A DNA stretch of 5,613 nt from an uncultured Shinella sp. (GTDB lineage: Bacteria > Pseudomonadota > Alphaproteobacteria > Rhizobiales > Rhizobiaceae): the NCBI GenBank assembly GCA_946886325.1, contig CAMPIK010000195.1:1-5613 (forward strand). The letters are read 5' to 3'. Positions 1-5,119 of this stretch are shown one piece after another. The notes beneath the pieces are model-generated. The model was given only the letters and a program-made list of their open reading frames with translations. It was not told the DNA's origin and did not search any database. The position numbers and the translations under genes are program-made. Within the stretch, counting starts at the first letter, position 1. The number at the start of each line of letters is the position of its first letter.

Positions 1-752
1 GCCTGTCCGCCGGCGGCATAGGCGCGCACGGCGTCGCCGAAGGCCTTGAACAGGCGGTTCGATACCTCGTCCGATCCCACCCAGTATTCCGGATGCCACT
101 GCACGCCGACGGCGAAGGCCCTGGCACCGATGACCGAAACGGCCTCGATCGTGCCGTCCTCGGCAACGGCCTCGACGGCGAGCCTTGGTGCGGTCTCGGC
201 GATGGCCTGCCGATGCAGGGAGTTCACACGCAGCTTGCCGGTGCCGAGCACCGACGCGAGGCAACTGCCTTCCTTGACTACGACGTCCTGACGGATGCCA
301 TAGGCGACGTCGAGTTCCGGCACATCCGGCTTGCGGTGGTCCCAGTTGCCGGGCATGTCCTGGATCTCGGAAGCGATCGTGCCGCCCAGCGCGACGTTCA
401 GCTCCTGGATGCCGCGGCAGATGGCGAGCAGCGGAATGCCGCGTTCGATGGCGCGGCGGATCAGCGGCAGGCTCGTCGCGTCGCGGGCCCTGTCGAACGG
501 GCCGTCCGCATCGGTCGCCTCGCGGCCGTAGAGGCTTGGATGGATATTGGTGCGCGAGCCGCTGACGAGCAGGCCGTCGACACGGTCGAGGATCGAATCG
601 ACGTCGAGCCCGCTTTCCAGCGCCGGCACAAGCAGGGCCATGACGCCTGCGCCCTCGACGGCGGCGCGCACATACTGGCGCGGCGTCGCCTGCCAGACAT
701 TGCCCTCGATCTCCCGGATATCTGCTGGAATGGCGACGACGGGCGTGGGCAT
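1..752 (-). CDS. PuuD-family gamma-glutamyl-gamma-aminobutyrate hydrolase (class I glutamine amidotransferase-like), 3' end cut by window edge
   Basis: Translating the minus strand from the ATG at 752-750 gives 250 codons with no stop before the edge. The family is about 250-255 residues, so only a few C-terminal residues are missing. The protein starts MPTPVVAIPADIRE. The nucleophile elbow AICRGIQELN places the catalytic cysteine at C112, and the QWHPEY motif gives H220 and E222, completing the Cys-His-Glu triad of peptidase family C26. NSLHRQ near residue 180 is also typical. Known members hydrolyse gamma-glutamyl-GABA to glutamate and GABA in the cytoplasm during putrescine breakdown. No other puu gene is visible here, so the substrate is inferred from family only; another gamma-glutamyl amide is possible. 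GGAGAG about nine bases upstream supports the start. The gene is divergent from the EAL gene. Confidence 0.9.
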   Translation of the reverse strand, partial: MPTPVVAIPADIREIEGNVWQATPRQYVRAAVEGAGVMALLVPALESGLDVDSILDRVDGLLVSGSRTNIHPSLYGREATDADGPFDRARDATSLPLIRRAIERGIPLLAICRGIQELNVALGGTIASEIQDMPGNWDHRKPDVPELDVAYGIRQDVVVKEGSCLASVLGTGKLRVNSLHRQAIAETAPRLAVEAVAEDGTIEAVSVIGARAFAVGVQWHPEYWVGSDEVSNRLFKAFGDAVRAYAAGGQ

Positions 753-785
753 GGAAAGGCTCTCCGCAAAGTAAAACCATCCATG

Positions 786-814
786 GCTTAGCCGCCAAAT
801 CCGACGGACGTCAA
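786..814 (-). promoter_or_regulatory. Candidate housekeeping promoter of the PuuD-family gene
   Basis: Read on the minus strand, TTGACG (814-809) is followed by a 17-base spacer and CTAAGC (791-786). The -35 matches the alphaproteobacterial TTGAC core well; the -10 is only a partial match to CTATAT-like boxes. Transcription would begin near 779, leaving a leader of about 27 bases that contains the GGAGAG ribosome binding site. Prediction by eye only. Confidence 0.4.
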
Positions 815-866
815 TTCCAAACTTTCCTTCGATGATGCGTGAAAACGAGCGTTTCGCCCGTGCTGT

Positions 867-878
867 GTCACCGGTGAC
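867..878. repeat. Perfect 12-bp palindrome GTCACCGGTGAC
   Basis: GTCACCGGTGAC equals its own reverse complement. It lies 115 bases upstream of the PuuD-family start, beyond the candidate -35 box, where an activator or repressor of that gene could bind. No regulator family is assigned. Chance occurrence in a GC-rich region is possible. Confidence 0.4.
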
Positions 879-899
879 GGGACATTCGCCGCGAAATCC

Positions 900-913
900 G
901 GCCAGATCTGGCC
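900..913. repeat. Perfect 14-bp palindrome GGCCAGATCTGGCC
   Basis: GGCCAGATCTGGCC is fully self-complementary, and its centre lies about 34 bases from that of the GTCACCGGTGAC palindrome. It could be a dimeric regulator site, or at RNA level a 5-bp hairpin with a GATC loop followed by ATTTT. The stem is too short for a confident terminator call. Function unknown. Confidence 0.4.
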
Positions 914-1104
914 ATTTTCCGGCAGGAGAGCGTTAACTATCGCGGCGCAAAAGACCGCGCCGGGGGGCTTTATTCACTCGCGGCACGCGTTACGTTGAAA
1001 GTCTCGGAAGTGCTTTAAAGTTGCAAAATCTGCCTATGCCCGGTTGAACTGATGGCGTGTTGTGGAATTACTGCAATAGAGGGTTGCATGACCGCAGGGA
1101 ATAC

Positions 1105-1145
1105 TGGGCAGAAGCCCACAAGGGCGGCGGAAACTGCCCATTTTT
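1105..1145 (+). terminator. Candidate intrinsic terminator or attenuator in the leader of the EAL gene
   Basis: Two adjacent hairpins are possible: TGGGC-AGAA-GCCCA (1105-1118), and GGGCGG-CGGAAA-CTGCCC (1122-1139, one G-U pair) followed by ATTTTT (1140-1145). Alternatively TGGGCAG (1105-1111) pairs perfectly with CTGCCCA (1134-1140), which would replace both. The T-run makes the second hairpin terminator-like, about 70 bases before the EAL start codon. It could end an undetected small RNA or act as an attenuator. The stems are short, so this is only a candidate. Confidence 0.35.
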
Positions 1146-1216
1146 GGGTAATTTCCCGAAATCATTCATTAAAATTTGGGGGCTAACCATCGCTTGTCAT
1201 TGGGAGCACCGCATCC

Positions 1217-3526
1217 ATGAAGGATAAGGGCCAGGGCGCGTTGCCGACAGATGTGTATCTGTCTTTCGTCAGCTCGCTGTACGGAAATCGTCAAACCCTG
1301 TTCGTCGGCATGATCTCCCATGTCGTCACGTTTTCGTTCGTCTATGCCAAAACCGCTGATCCCTTCTTCCTCGGCTGCTGCGCGGCCGTCATCCTGATCT
1401 GGTGCCTCAGGGCAACCGGAATGCGCCGTTTCGACCGCGTCGATCAGTCGACGCTCGACAATGACGGTATCCGCTACTGGGAGAACTGGTACAATACCGG
1501 TGCCGTCGGCACGACGCTGGCGCTCGGCATTTCCTGCGGCTACAGCCTGCTCTTCAGCCGCGACAGCTTCGCGGAACTCGCAACGATCGCGGTGACGCTG
1601 GCGACGATGGTCTCGGTCGTCGGGCGCAATTGCGGCTCGAAGCGCGCCGTCGACTACATGACCTTTTCCGCCTGCTTCCCGATGGTCATCGGCTTCCTGG
1701 GGTTGCAGGACTTCTACCACGCGGTGCTGGCCGTCCTCATCCTGCCCTTCATCCTGACGACGCGCATGATGGCGAACGGCGTTCGCAGCTTCCTGCACAA
1801 GGCGGCTCTCGCCACCCGCGAGATTTCGACGATCGCCGATCGGTTCGATGCGGCGCTGAACAACATGCCGCACGGCCTCTTCATGCTCGACGTGGACCAC
1901 CGCATCCTCGTTGCCAACCGGCGGGCCTGCGAACTGCTGCATCTCGGCAACCAGGCGCGGCTGAAGGATTGCCATCTCGACGTCGTCCTGCGCTTCGGCG
2001 TGCGCAATGCCTTCCTGAGCGCGGAGCAGAGCCGGGCGATGCTGTCGAAGCTCGACGAACTTCTGAACGGCCAGCGTTCGCGGGCGCTCGTGCAGATCAA
2101 GGACGACTTCTATCTCGAGTTCACCGCGAGCCCGCGTCCCGATGGCGGCGCCGTGTTGATCTTCGAGGATGTCACGGCGCGCATCCGGGCGGAAAACAAG
2201 ATCCTGCACATGGTGCGGTTCGATTCGCTGACGGGACTGCCGAACCGGGCCTATTTCAACGATCTCGTTCACGGCGCGCTTCAGGAGCGCAAGCGGGCGG
2301 GAACGATCGGTTTCATGGTTCTCGACGTCGACGACTTCAAGCACGTCAACGACATGAAGGGCCATGTCACCGGCGACCGGCTGCTTTGTTTGGTGGCGGA
2401 GCGTATCCGCAAGCTTGCCGGCGAGAAGGCAATCACCGCGCGGCTGATGGGCGACGAGTTCCTCGTCTTCTTCCCGAACGATTCCAACCGGCGCGACCTC
2501 GAGGAGCGCATGCGGCGGCTGCACACGCAGTTGCGCGGCGCTTACGAGATTGACGGAACGACGTTCCAGATTTCCTTCAGCGCCGGCGGCGTGCTGATGC
2601 CGAGCGAGGATTTCCGGCTCGACGAATTGCAGATCAAGGCGGACCTCGCGCTGTTCGAGACGAAATCGCGCAACAAGGGCGGCTTCACGGCCTTCGAGGC
2701 CGAGATGGACGCGCGCTATGTCGATCGGCAGAAGATGAAGGCCGACCTGCGCGAAGCCGTTCAGGTGGCCGGGCTTTCCGTTGCCTATCAGCCGATGTTC
2801 CTGCCGGATGGTTCGCGCGTCGATTGCTGCGAGGCGCTGGCGCGCTGGGTGCATCCGGAGCGCGGTCCTGTGGCGCCGAACGTGTTCATCCAGATTGCCG
2901 AAGAGATGGGCATCGTTTCCGACATCACGCATTTCATGATCCGGCAGGCCTGCACGGATTGCGCCGCCTGGCCGGGCAATATCAGTGTTTCCGTCAACCT
3001 CTCCATCCAGGACCTGCGCGATTCGACGATCGTCGAGGTGGTGGCCGATGCGCTGGCAACCTCCGGCCTCGATGCATCGCGCCTGCATCTCGAGGTGACC
3101 GAGAGCTGCATGATGGAAGAGCCGACGAAGGTGCAGCACCTGTTGCAGGAACTGCGCGCACTTGGCATCGCCATCGCCATCGACGATTTCGGCACCGGTT
3201 ATTCAAGCCTCAGCTATCTCGATGCCTTGCCGCTCGACATCGTGAAGATCGACCGGTCCTTCGTGCGCAACATTGCCGAAGACGCGCGGCGCTTCAAGCT
3301 GCTGCGCGGCACCGTCAATCTGTCGCGCGAACTGGGCCTGAGGATCGTCATCGAGGGGGTCGAGACGCGCGAACAGCTTTCGCTCCTCAACAAGCATCAA
3401 TGCGCAGATCTCATCCAGGGCTACGTATTCGCGGCCCCGATGAGCAATGCGGCGCTGCTTGAGCTTGTCGACCGCCTCGACAAGAAGCCGATGCAGAGCG
3501 AGAAGCGCGGCGTCCAGGTCGCCTGA
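1217..3526 (+). CDS. Membrane-anchored PAS-GGDEF-EAL protein, probable cyclic-di-GMP phosphodiesterase
   Basis: The 769-residue protein has about six membrane helices (near 27-44, 49-66, 95-113, 119-136, 147-163, 168-183), a PAS-like domain (209 to about 325), GGDEF (335 to about 490) and EAL (515 to about 755). GGDEF begins normally (FDSLTGLPNR, 335-344), but its signature reads MGDEF (411-415) and no RxxD inhibitory site precedes it, so cyclase activity is doubtful. EAL keeps every key element: E539-A-L, N594, E626-VTE, DDFGTGYSS from D656, K677, E713-GVE and Q734-GY. EAL domains cleave c-di-GMP to pGpG at the inner membrane face; here GGDEF may serve as a GTP-sensing module, as in some known tandem proteins. 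The membrane domain resembles no MASE type I can name; VGRNCGS at 135-141 is its notable loop. GGGAG ten bases upstream supports the ATG. The next gene downstream is an acyl-synthase-like gene. Confidence 0.93.
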   Translation: MKDKGQGALPTDVYLSFVSSLYGNRQTLFVGMISHVVTFSFVYAKTADPFFLGCCAAVILIWCLRATGMRRFDRVDQSTLDNDGIRYWENWYNTGAVGTTLALGISCGYSLLFSRDSFAELATIAVTLATMVSVVGRNCGSKRAVDYMTFSACFPMVIGFLGLQDFYHAVLAVLILPFILTTRMMANGVRSFLHKAALATREISTIADRFDAALNNMPHGLFMLDVDHRILVANRRACELLHLGNQARLKDCHLDVVLRFGVRNAFLSAEQSRAMLSKLDELLNGQRSRALVQIKDDFYLEFTASPRPDGGAVLIFEDVTARIRAENKILHMVRFDSLTGLPNRAYFNDLVHGALQERKRAGTIGFMVLDVDDFKHVNDMKGHVTGDRLLCLVAERIRKLAGEKAITARLMGDEFLVFFPNDSNRRDLEERMRRLHTQLRGAYEIDGTTFQISFSAGGVLMPSEDFRLDELQIKADLALFETKSRNKGGFTAFEAEMDARYVDRQKMKADLREAVQVAGLSVAYQPMFLPDGSRVDCCEALARWVHPERGPVAPNVFIQIAEEMGIVSDITHFMIRQACTDCAAWPGNISVSVNLSIQDLRDSTIVEVVADALATSGLDASRLHLEVTESCMMEEPTKVQHLLQELRALGIAIAIDDFGTGYSSLSYLDALPLDIVKIDRSFVRNIAEDARRFKLLRGTVNLSRELGLRIVIEGVETREQLSLLNKHQCADLIQGYVFAAPMSNAALLELVDRLDKKPMQSEKRGVQVA

Positions 3527-3550
3527 TTATCCAGACAAATCAATTCATTT

Positions 3551-3572
3551 GAATGCACCCTAATGTACATTC
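3551..3572. promoter_or_regulatory. 22-bp lux-box-like inverted repeat upstream of the acyl-synthase-like gene
   Basis: Arms GAATGCAC (3551-3558) and GTACATTC (3565-3572) are complementary at 7 of 8 positions around a six-base centre. The right arm also overlaps a perfect palindrome AATGTACATT (3562-3571). Size and symmetry resemble sites of dimeric regulators such as LuxR-type proteins. It overlaps a weak sigma-70 candidate (TTGAAT at 3549-3554, 18 bases, TGTAAT at 3573-3578). The regulator is unknown. Confidence 0.4.
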
Positions 3573-3585
3573 TGTAATATTAGAA

Positions 3586-3600
3586 TTAACTGTCCATTAA
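3586..3600. promoter_or_regulatory. CtrA-type full site TTAA-N7-TTAA
   Basis: TTAA (3586-3589), seven bases CTGTCCA, then TTAA (3597-3600) match the alphaproteobacterial CtrA consensus spacing exactly. A third TTAA follows at 3603-3606, and the left half reads TTAAC. The site is 95-109 bases upstream of the chosen start of the acyl-synthase-like gene. If transcription starts near 3585 from the TGTAAT box, CtrA would sit on the start region and repress; if the -10 is further down (3614-3621), it would sit near -35 and activate. AT-rich surroundings raise the chance of accidental matches. Confidence 0.5.
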
Positions 3601-3680
3601 GGTTAATATTTGGTTATTTACACAAAATGTCCGAAATGATTGAGTGTGGGTCTGTGGCCGGTTGGCCGCGCGCTCGAATG

Positions 3681-3684
3681 AGGA
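3681..3684 (+). promoter_or_regulatory. Ribosome binding site choosing the start at 3695
   Basis: AGGA, within GAGGACG, ends ten bases before the ATG at 3695. The in-frame GTG at 3644 has no purine-rich site at a suitable distance and would add 17 residues (MWVCGRLAARSNEDDFG) unlike the rest of the protein. This decides the start. Confidence 0.6.
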
Positions 3685-3694
3685 CGATTTTGGA

Positions 3695-4459
3695 ATGGCC
3701 AGCGTAGAGTCGGCAACGAACCGCTTTTCAGACAAGTTGATGCAGCTTCTCGACCGGATCGAATACCGGCGGGTCGAAACCGGGGAGGACATGGAAGAGG
3801 TCGCCCGGATTCGCTACAAGGCCTACAAGGCCGGCGCGGTGATGCATCTCGGCGAAGAATCGCCGCTTTTGATCGACGAGGTCGATTTCGACAGCCACGC
3901 CTATGTCTTCGGCATCTATTACGACGAGCGGCTGATCTCGACGGTTCGCCTGCACCATGTGACGCCGGAACATCGGGTCAATTCGTCCGGCAAGGTCTTT
4001 CCGGACGAGATCAACGCCTTTCTCGACGCGGGCATGAGCCTGATCGATCCGGTCCGCCTTGCCGCCGATCCGGAAATCTGGAGCGAGATGCCGGCCATTC
4101 CCTACCTGACCCTCAGGCTCGCGACGATGGCGACCGACTATTTCCAGGTCGACCGTTGCCTGCAGATGGTGAAGCCGGCGCATTCGGCCTTCTACAAGCG
4201 CGTCTTCGACGCCGATTTCGTCGCCTCGCCGAAGAGCAACCAGGGCAAGTTCATCATCGACCTGATGCTGCTCGCCACGCGCGTCAAGGACGTGCTGCCG
4301 TCGCTCTACGTGCGGTTCCCCTTCTTCAAGTCGGAGCCTTTCGAGCGGCGCATGCTGTTCGATCGCGGCGGCGAGAGCTTCTTCAGCCCGCTGACGGTTC
4401 GTCCGACCGCACGCCTCGCACATTTCGGCCAGGGACGCGTACAGATCGCAGCCCAATAG
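3695..4459 (+). CDS. GNAT-fold N-acyl amino acid synthase (FeeM-like) / acyl-homoserine-lactone-synthase-like protein
   Basis: The 254-residue soluble protein has a layout shared by FeeM-type N-acyl amino acid synthases and LuxI synthases. IRYKAY (39-44) matches the N-terminal R-x-x-x-(F/Y) region; acidic D61/D64/D66 precede the strand YVFGIYYDERLISTVRLH, with R85 where LuxI proteins keep an arginine; FPDEIN (102-107) and LIDPVRLA (116-123) correspond to the acidic and E-x-x-R blocks; VKPAHSAFYKRVF (159-171) is the late GNAT motif. Such enzymes transfer a fatty acyl chain from acyl-ACP to an amine, giving N-acyl amino acids or acyl-homoserine lactones. The exact acceptor cannot be told. Its upstream neighbour is a c-di-GMP phosphodiesterase gene, with no LuxR gene in view. 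A strong hairpin terminator follows. Family assignment is fairly sure; the product is inferred. Confidence 0.78.
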   Translation: MASVESATNRFSDKLMQLLDRIEYRRVETGEDMEEVARIRYKAYKAGAVMHLGEESPLLIDEVDFDSHAYVFGIYYDERLISTVRLHHVTPEHRVNSSGKVFPDEINAFLDAGMSLIDPVRLAADPEIWSEMPAIPYLTLRLATMATDYFQVDRCLQMVKPAHSAFYKRVFDADFVASPKSNQGKFIIDLMLLATRVKDVLPSLYVRFPFFKSEPFERRMLFDRGGESFFSPLTVRPTARLAHFGQGRVQIAAQ

Positions 4460-4488
4460 GAACCGCGCCTCGCGATGCCACCATCAAT

Positions 4489-4521
4489 GCCGTCGCCGGT
4501 TCGCCCCGGCGGCGGCATTTT
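4489..4521 (+). terminator. Rho-independent terminator after the acyl-synthase-like gene
   Basis: An 11-bp stem GCCGTCGCCGG (4489-4499) / CCGGCGGCGGC (4506-4516), with one G-U pair and a six-base loop, is followed by ATTTT (4517-4521). It starts 30 bases after the TAG at 4457-4459. The stem is very stable but the T-run is short. It should separate this gene from the oxidase/transhydrogenase unit. Confidence 0.72.
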
Positions 4522-4614
4522 CGTCTCTGCGCCGTCGCGGCGAAGACAATCCGGTGCCGTTCATTTCCGTGCGACAGTTTCGCTGCGGGACCGGCTATGC
4601 ATCCGCGACGATTG

Positions 4615-4630
4615 CATTAATCGATTAATG
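4615..4630. promoter_or_regulatory. 16-bp perfect palindrome, candidate operator of the oxidase subunit IV / pntA unit
   Basis: CATTAATCGATTAATG is perfectly self-complementary. It is bracketed by ATTGCA (4611-4616) and TGCAAT (4631-4636), themselves an inverted pair whose centre is displaced by one base. The AT-rich element stands out in GC-rich surroundings, about 180 bases upstream of the subunit IV start. It fits a dimeric transcription factor site; it is not an FNR/FixK TTGAT-N4-ATCAA box, and its two TTAA blocks are four bases apart, not the seven of CtrA. Confidence 0.5.
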
Positions 4631-4791
4631 TGCAATTGGCCGCAGGATCGCGCCGTTGCGCTTTGCCAAGCCATTGTGTATGGCCAGAAGGTATGGCGGA
4701 CGGGGTCCTTTCCGGTCGCATTCGCAATGTGGTGTCATTGGACGCCGCGCGCGAATACGGCTCAGGCAAGGCTCGCCTCGAGGATATGTCT

Positions 4792-4796
4792 AGGAG
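4792..4796 (+). promoter_or_regulatory. Ribosome binding site fixing the start of oxidase subunit IV at 4807
   Basis: AGGAG ends ten bases before the ATG at 4807. The longer in-phase frame from 4630 has no such site, so the 74-residue product is preferred over a 133-residue one. Confidence 0.75.
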
Positions 4797-4806
4797 AAGA
4801 CGCGCA

Positions 4807-5031
4807 ATGGCCGAACATCACCACGGACCTGCCGAGACAGGCGCTCCCATGGATTATGCGGAGCACGAGAAGACCTACAACTTCTTCCTCGGTGCCACCA
4901 AATACGGCACGATGTTCTGCGTGACGCTGCTGATCGCCATGGCGGCCGGCTTCTTCACGAGTGCCGGCTTCTTTACGGCACTTCTGCTGCTGATCATCCT
5001 CAACGTGCTCGGATATTTCATCCTGCGTTGA
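4807..5031 (+). CDS. aa3-type cytochrome c oxidase subunit IV (small bacterial form)
   Basis: The 74-residue protein has a histidine-rich polar N-terminus (MAEHHHGPAETG), then the family signature MDYAEHEKTYNFFLGATKYGT (residues 15-35), then about 40 hydrophobic residues forming one long or two short membrane helices and ending YFILR. This matches the small bacterial aa3 oxidase subunit IV family in length, signature and topology. Known members are accessory subunits lying against the catalytic core in the inner membrane and are not needed for the haem-copper chemistry. The main cox genes are not here; the gene instead lies 88 bases upstream of pntA on the same strand. That suggests co-transcription with a transhydrogenase operon, or that the family has a wider role in membrane energy complexes. 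Confidence 0.88.
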   Translation: MAEHHHGPAETGAPMDYAEHEKTYNFFLGATKYGTMFCVTLLIAMAAGFFTSAGFFTALLLLIILNVLGYFILR

Positions 5032-5062
5032 TCTGAACATTCCGCCAAGCGACGGATTGTTC

Positions 5063-5084
5063 GGGCGCCCGTTCCGCGGCGCCT
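5063..5084 (+). other. GC-rich hairpin between oxidase subunit IV and pntA
   Basis: GGCGCC (5064-5069) can pair with GGCGCC (5078-5083), extended by a G-U pair (5063/5084), around an eight-base loop. The following bases TCGTCTTATC are not a proper T-run, so it is more likely a partial attenuator or RNA-stability element than a full terminator. It may allow different expression of the two genes. Confidence 0.35.
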
Positions 5085-5105
5085 CGTCTTATCACGACCA
5101 AGCTC

Positions 5106-5113
5106 GGGAGGAG
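5106..5113 (+). promoter_or_regulatory. Strong ribosome binding site for the GTG start of pntA
   Basis: GGGAGGAG lies six bases before the GTG at 5120. The overlapping GTG at 5118 is followed at once by TGA, so it cannot be the start. The near-perfect anti-16S match may offset the weaker GTG codon. Confidence 0.7.
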
Positions 5114-5119
5114 TGGCGT

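Larger units (their letters stand above)
753..1216. other. Divergent intergenic region of 464 bases between the PuuD-family and EAL genes
   Basis: No convincing protein gene was found. The stretch holds the leader and probable promoter of the minus-strand gene, perfect palindromes at 867-878 and 900-913, and, nearer the plus-strand gene, hairpin-forming G-run/C-run blocks between 1105 and 1182. GC content falls towards 1217, where ATTCATTAAAATTT occurs. I could not place a convincing sigma-70 promoter for the EAL gene; TTGAAC at 1044-1049 is one weak -35 candidate. A small untranslated RNA or attenuator could lie around 1040-1145, but no known Rfam motif was recognised; I looked specifically for c-di-GMP, cobalamin and guanidine riboswitch patterns. 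Confidence 0.6.
4460..4806 (+). other. Intergenic region of 347 bases upstream of oxidase subunit IV
   Basis: Beyond the terminator at 4489-4521 there is a small CGCCG-TCG-CGGCG hairpin (4530-4542) and a 16-bp palindrome at 4615-4630. Reading frames stay open through 4630-4806 in phase with the next gene, but the peptide there is arginine-rich, low in family-like character and lacks a ribosome binding site, so I treat it as non-coding. The promoter of the downstream unit should lie here; no box pair is convincing. TTGCGC near 4657 with TATGGC 17 bases later is a weak candidate. Confidence 0.55.

Noticed and set aside
93..791. 232-codon open frame on the plus strand
   Set aside because: Antisense to the PuuD-family gene, which has a full catalytic triad and a good start; this frame has no recognisable motif.
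834..938. 34-codon small frame starting ATGATGCGT
   Set aside because: No ribosome binding site precedes it and it spans both palindromes; chance is the simpler explanation.
931..940. TTAACTAT, another possible CtrA half site
   Set aside because: Single imperfect half site without a partner at the right spacing; expected by chance.
1183..1190. CtrA half-site-like CTAACCAT close to the EAL gene start
   Set aside because: One mismatch to TTAACCAT, and the nearest TTAA is ten, not seven, bases away. Too weak to list, though it would be of interest if the downstream CtrA site is confirmed.
1040..1216. c-di-GMP (GEMM) riboswitch before the EAL gene
   Set aside because: I looked for the conserved GEMM-I core and tetraloop-receptor pattern and found no match; the hairpins present are simple GC stems.
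1169..3139. 656-codon open frame on the minus strand
   Set aside because: It is antisense to the PAS-GGDEF-EAL gene. Its translation is a His/Arg/Glu-rich string with no domain, the usual by-product of high third-position GC.
3535..3554. Terminator after the EAL gene
   Set aside because: Only short A/T stems (CAAAT/ATTTG, ATTCA/TGAAT) without a T-run; read-through into the next gene cannot be excluded.
3728..4456. 242-codon open frame on the minus strand
   Set aside because: Antisense to the FeeM-like gene, with no family-like motif and no ribosome binding site noted.
4630..4806. N-terminal extension of oxidase subunit IV from an ATG at 4630
   Set aside because: The 59 added residues do not fit the small subunit IV family, and AGGAG sits correctly before the ATG at 4807. 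The 4630 ATG also overlaps the palindrome.
4475..4924. 149-codon open frame on the plus strand
   Set aside because: It begins inside the terminator region and overlaps the subunit IV gene in another frame; the translation is low-complexity and motif-free.
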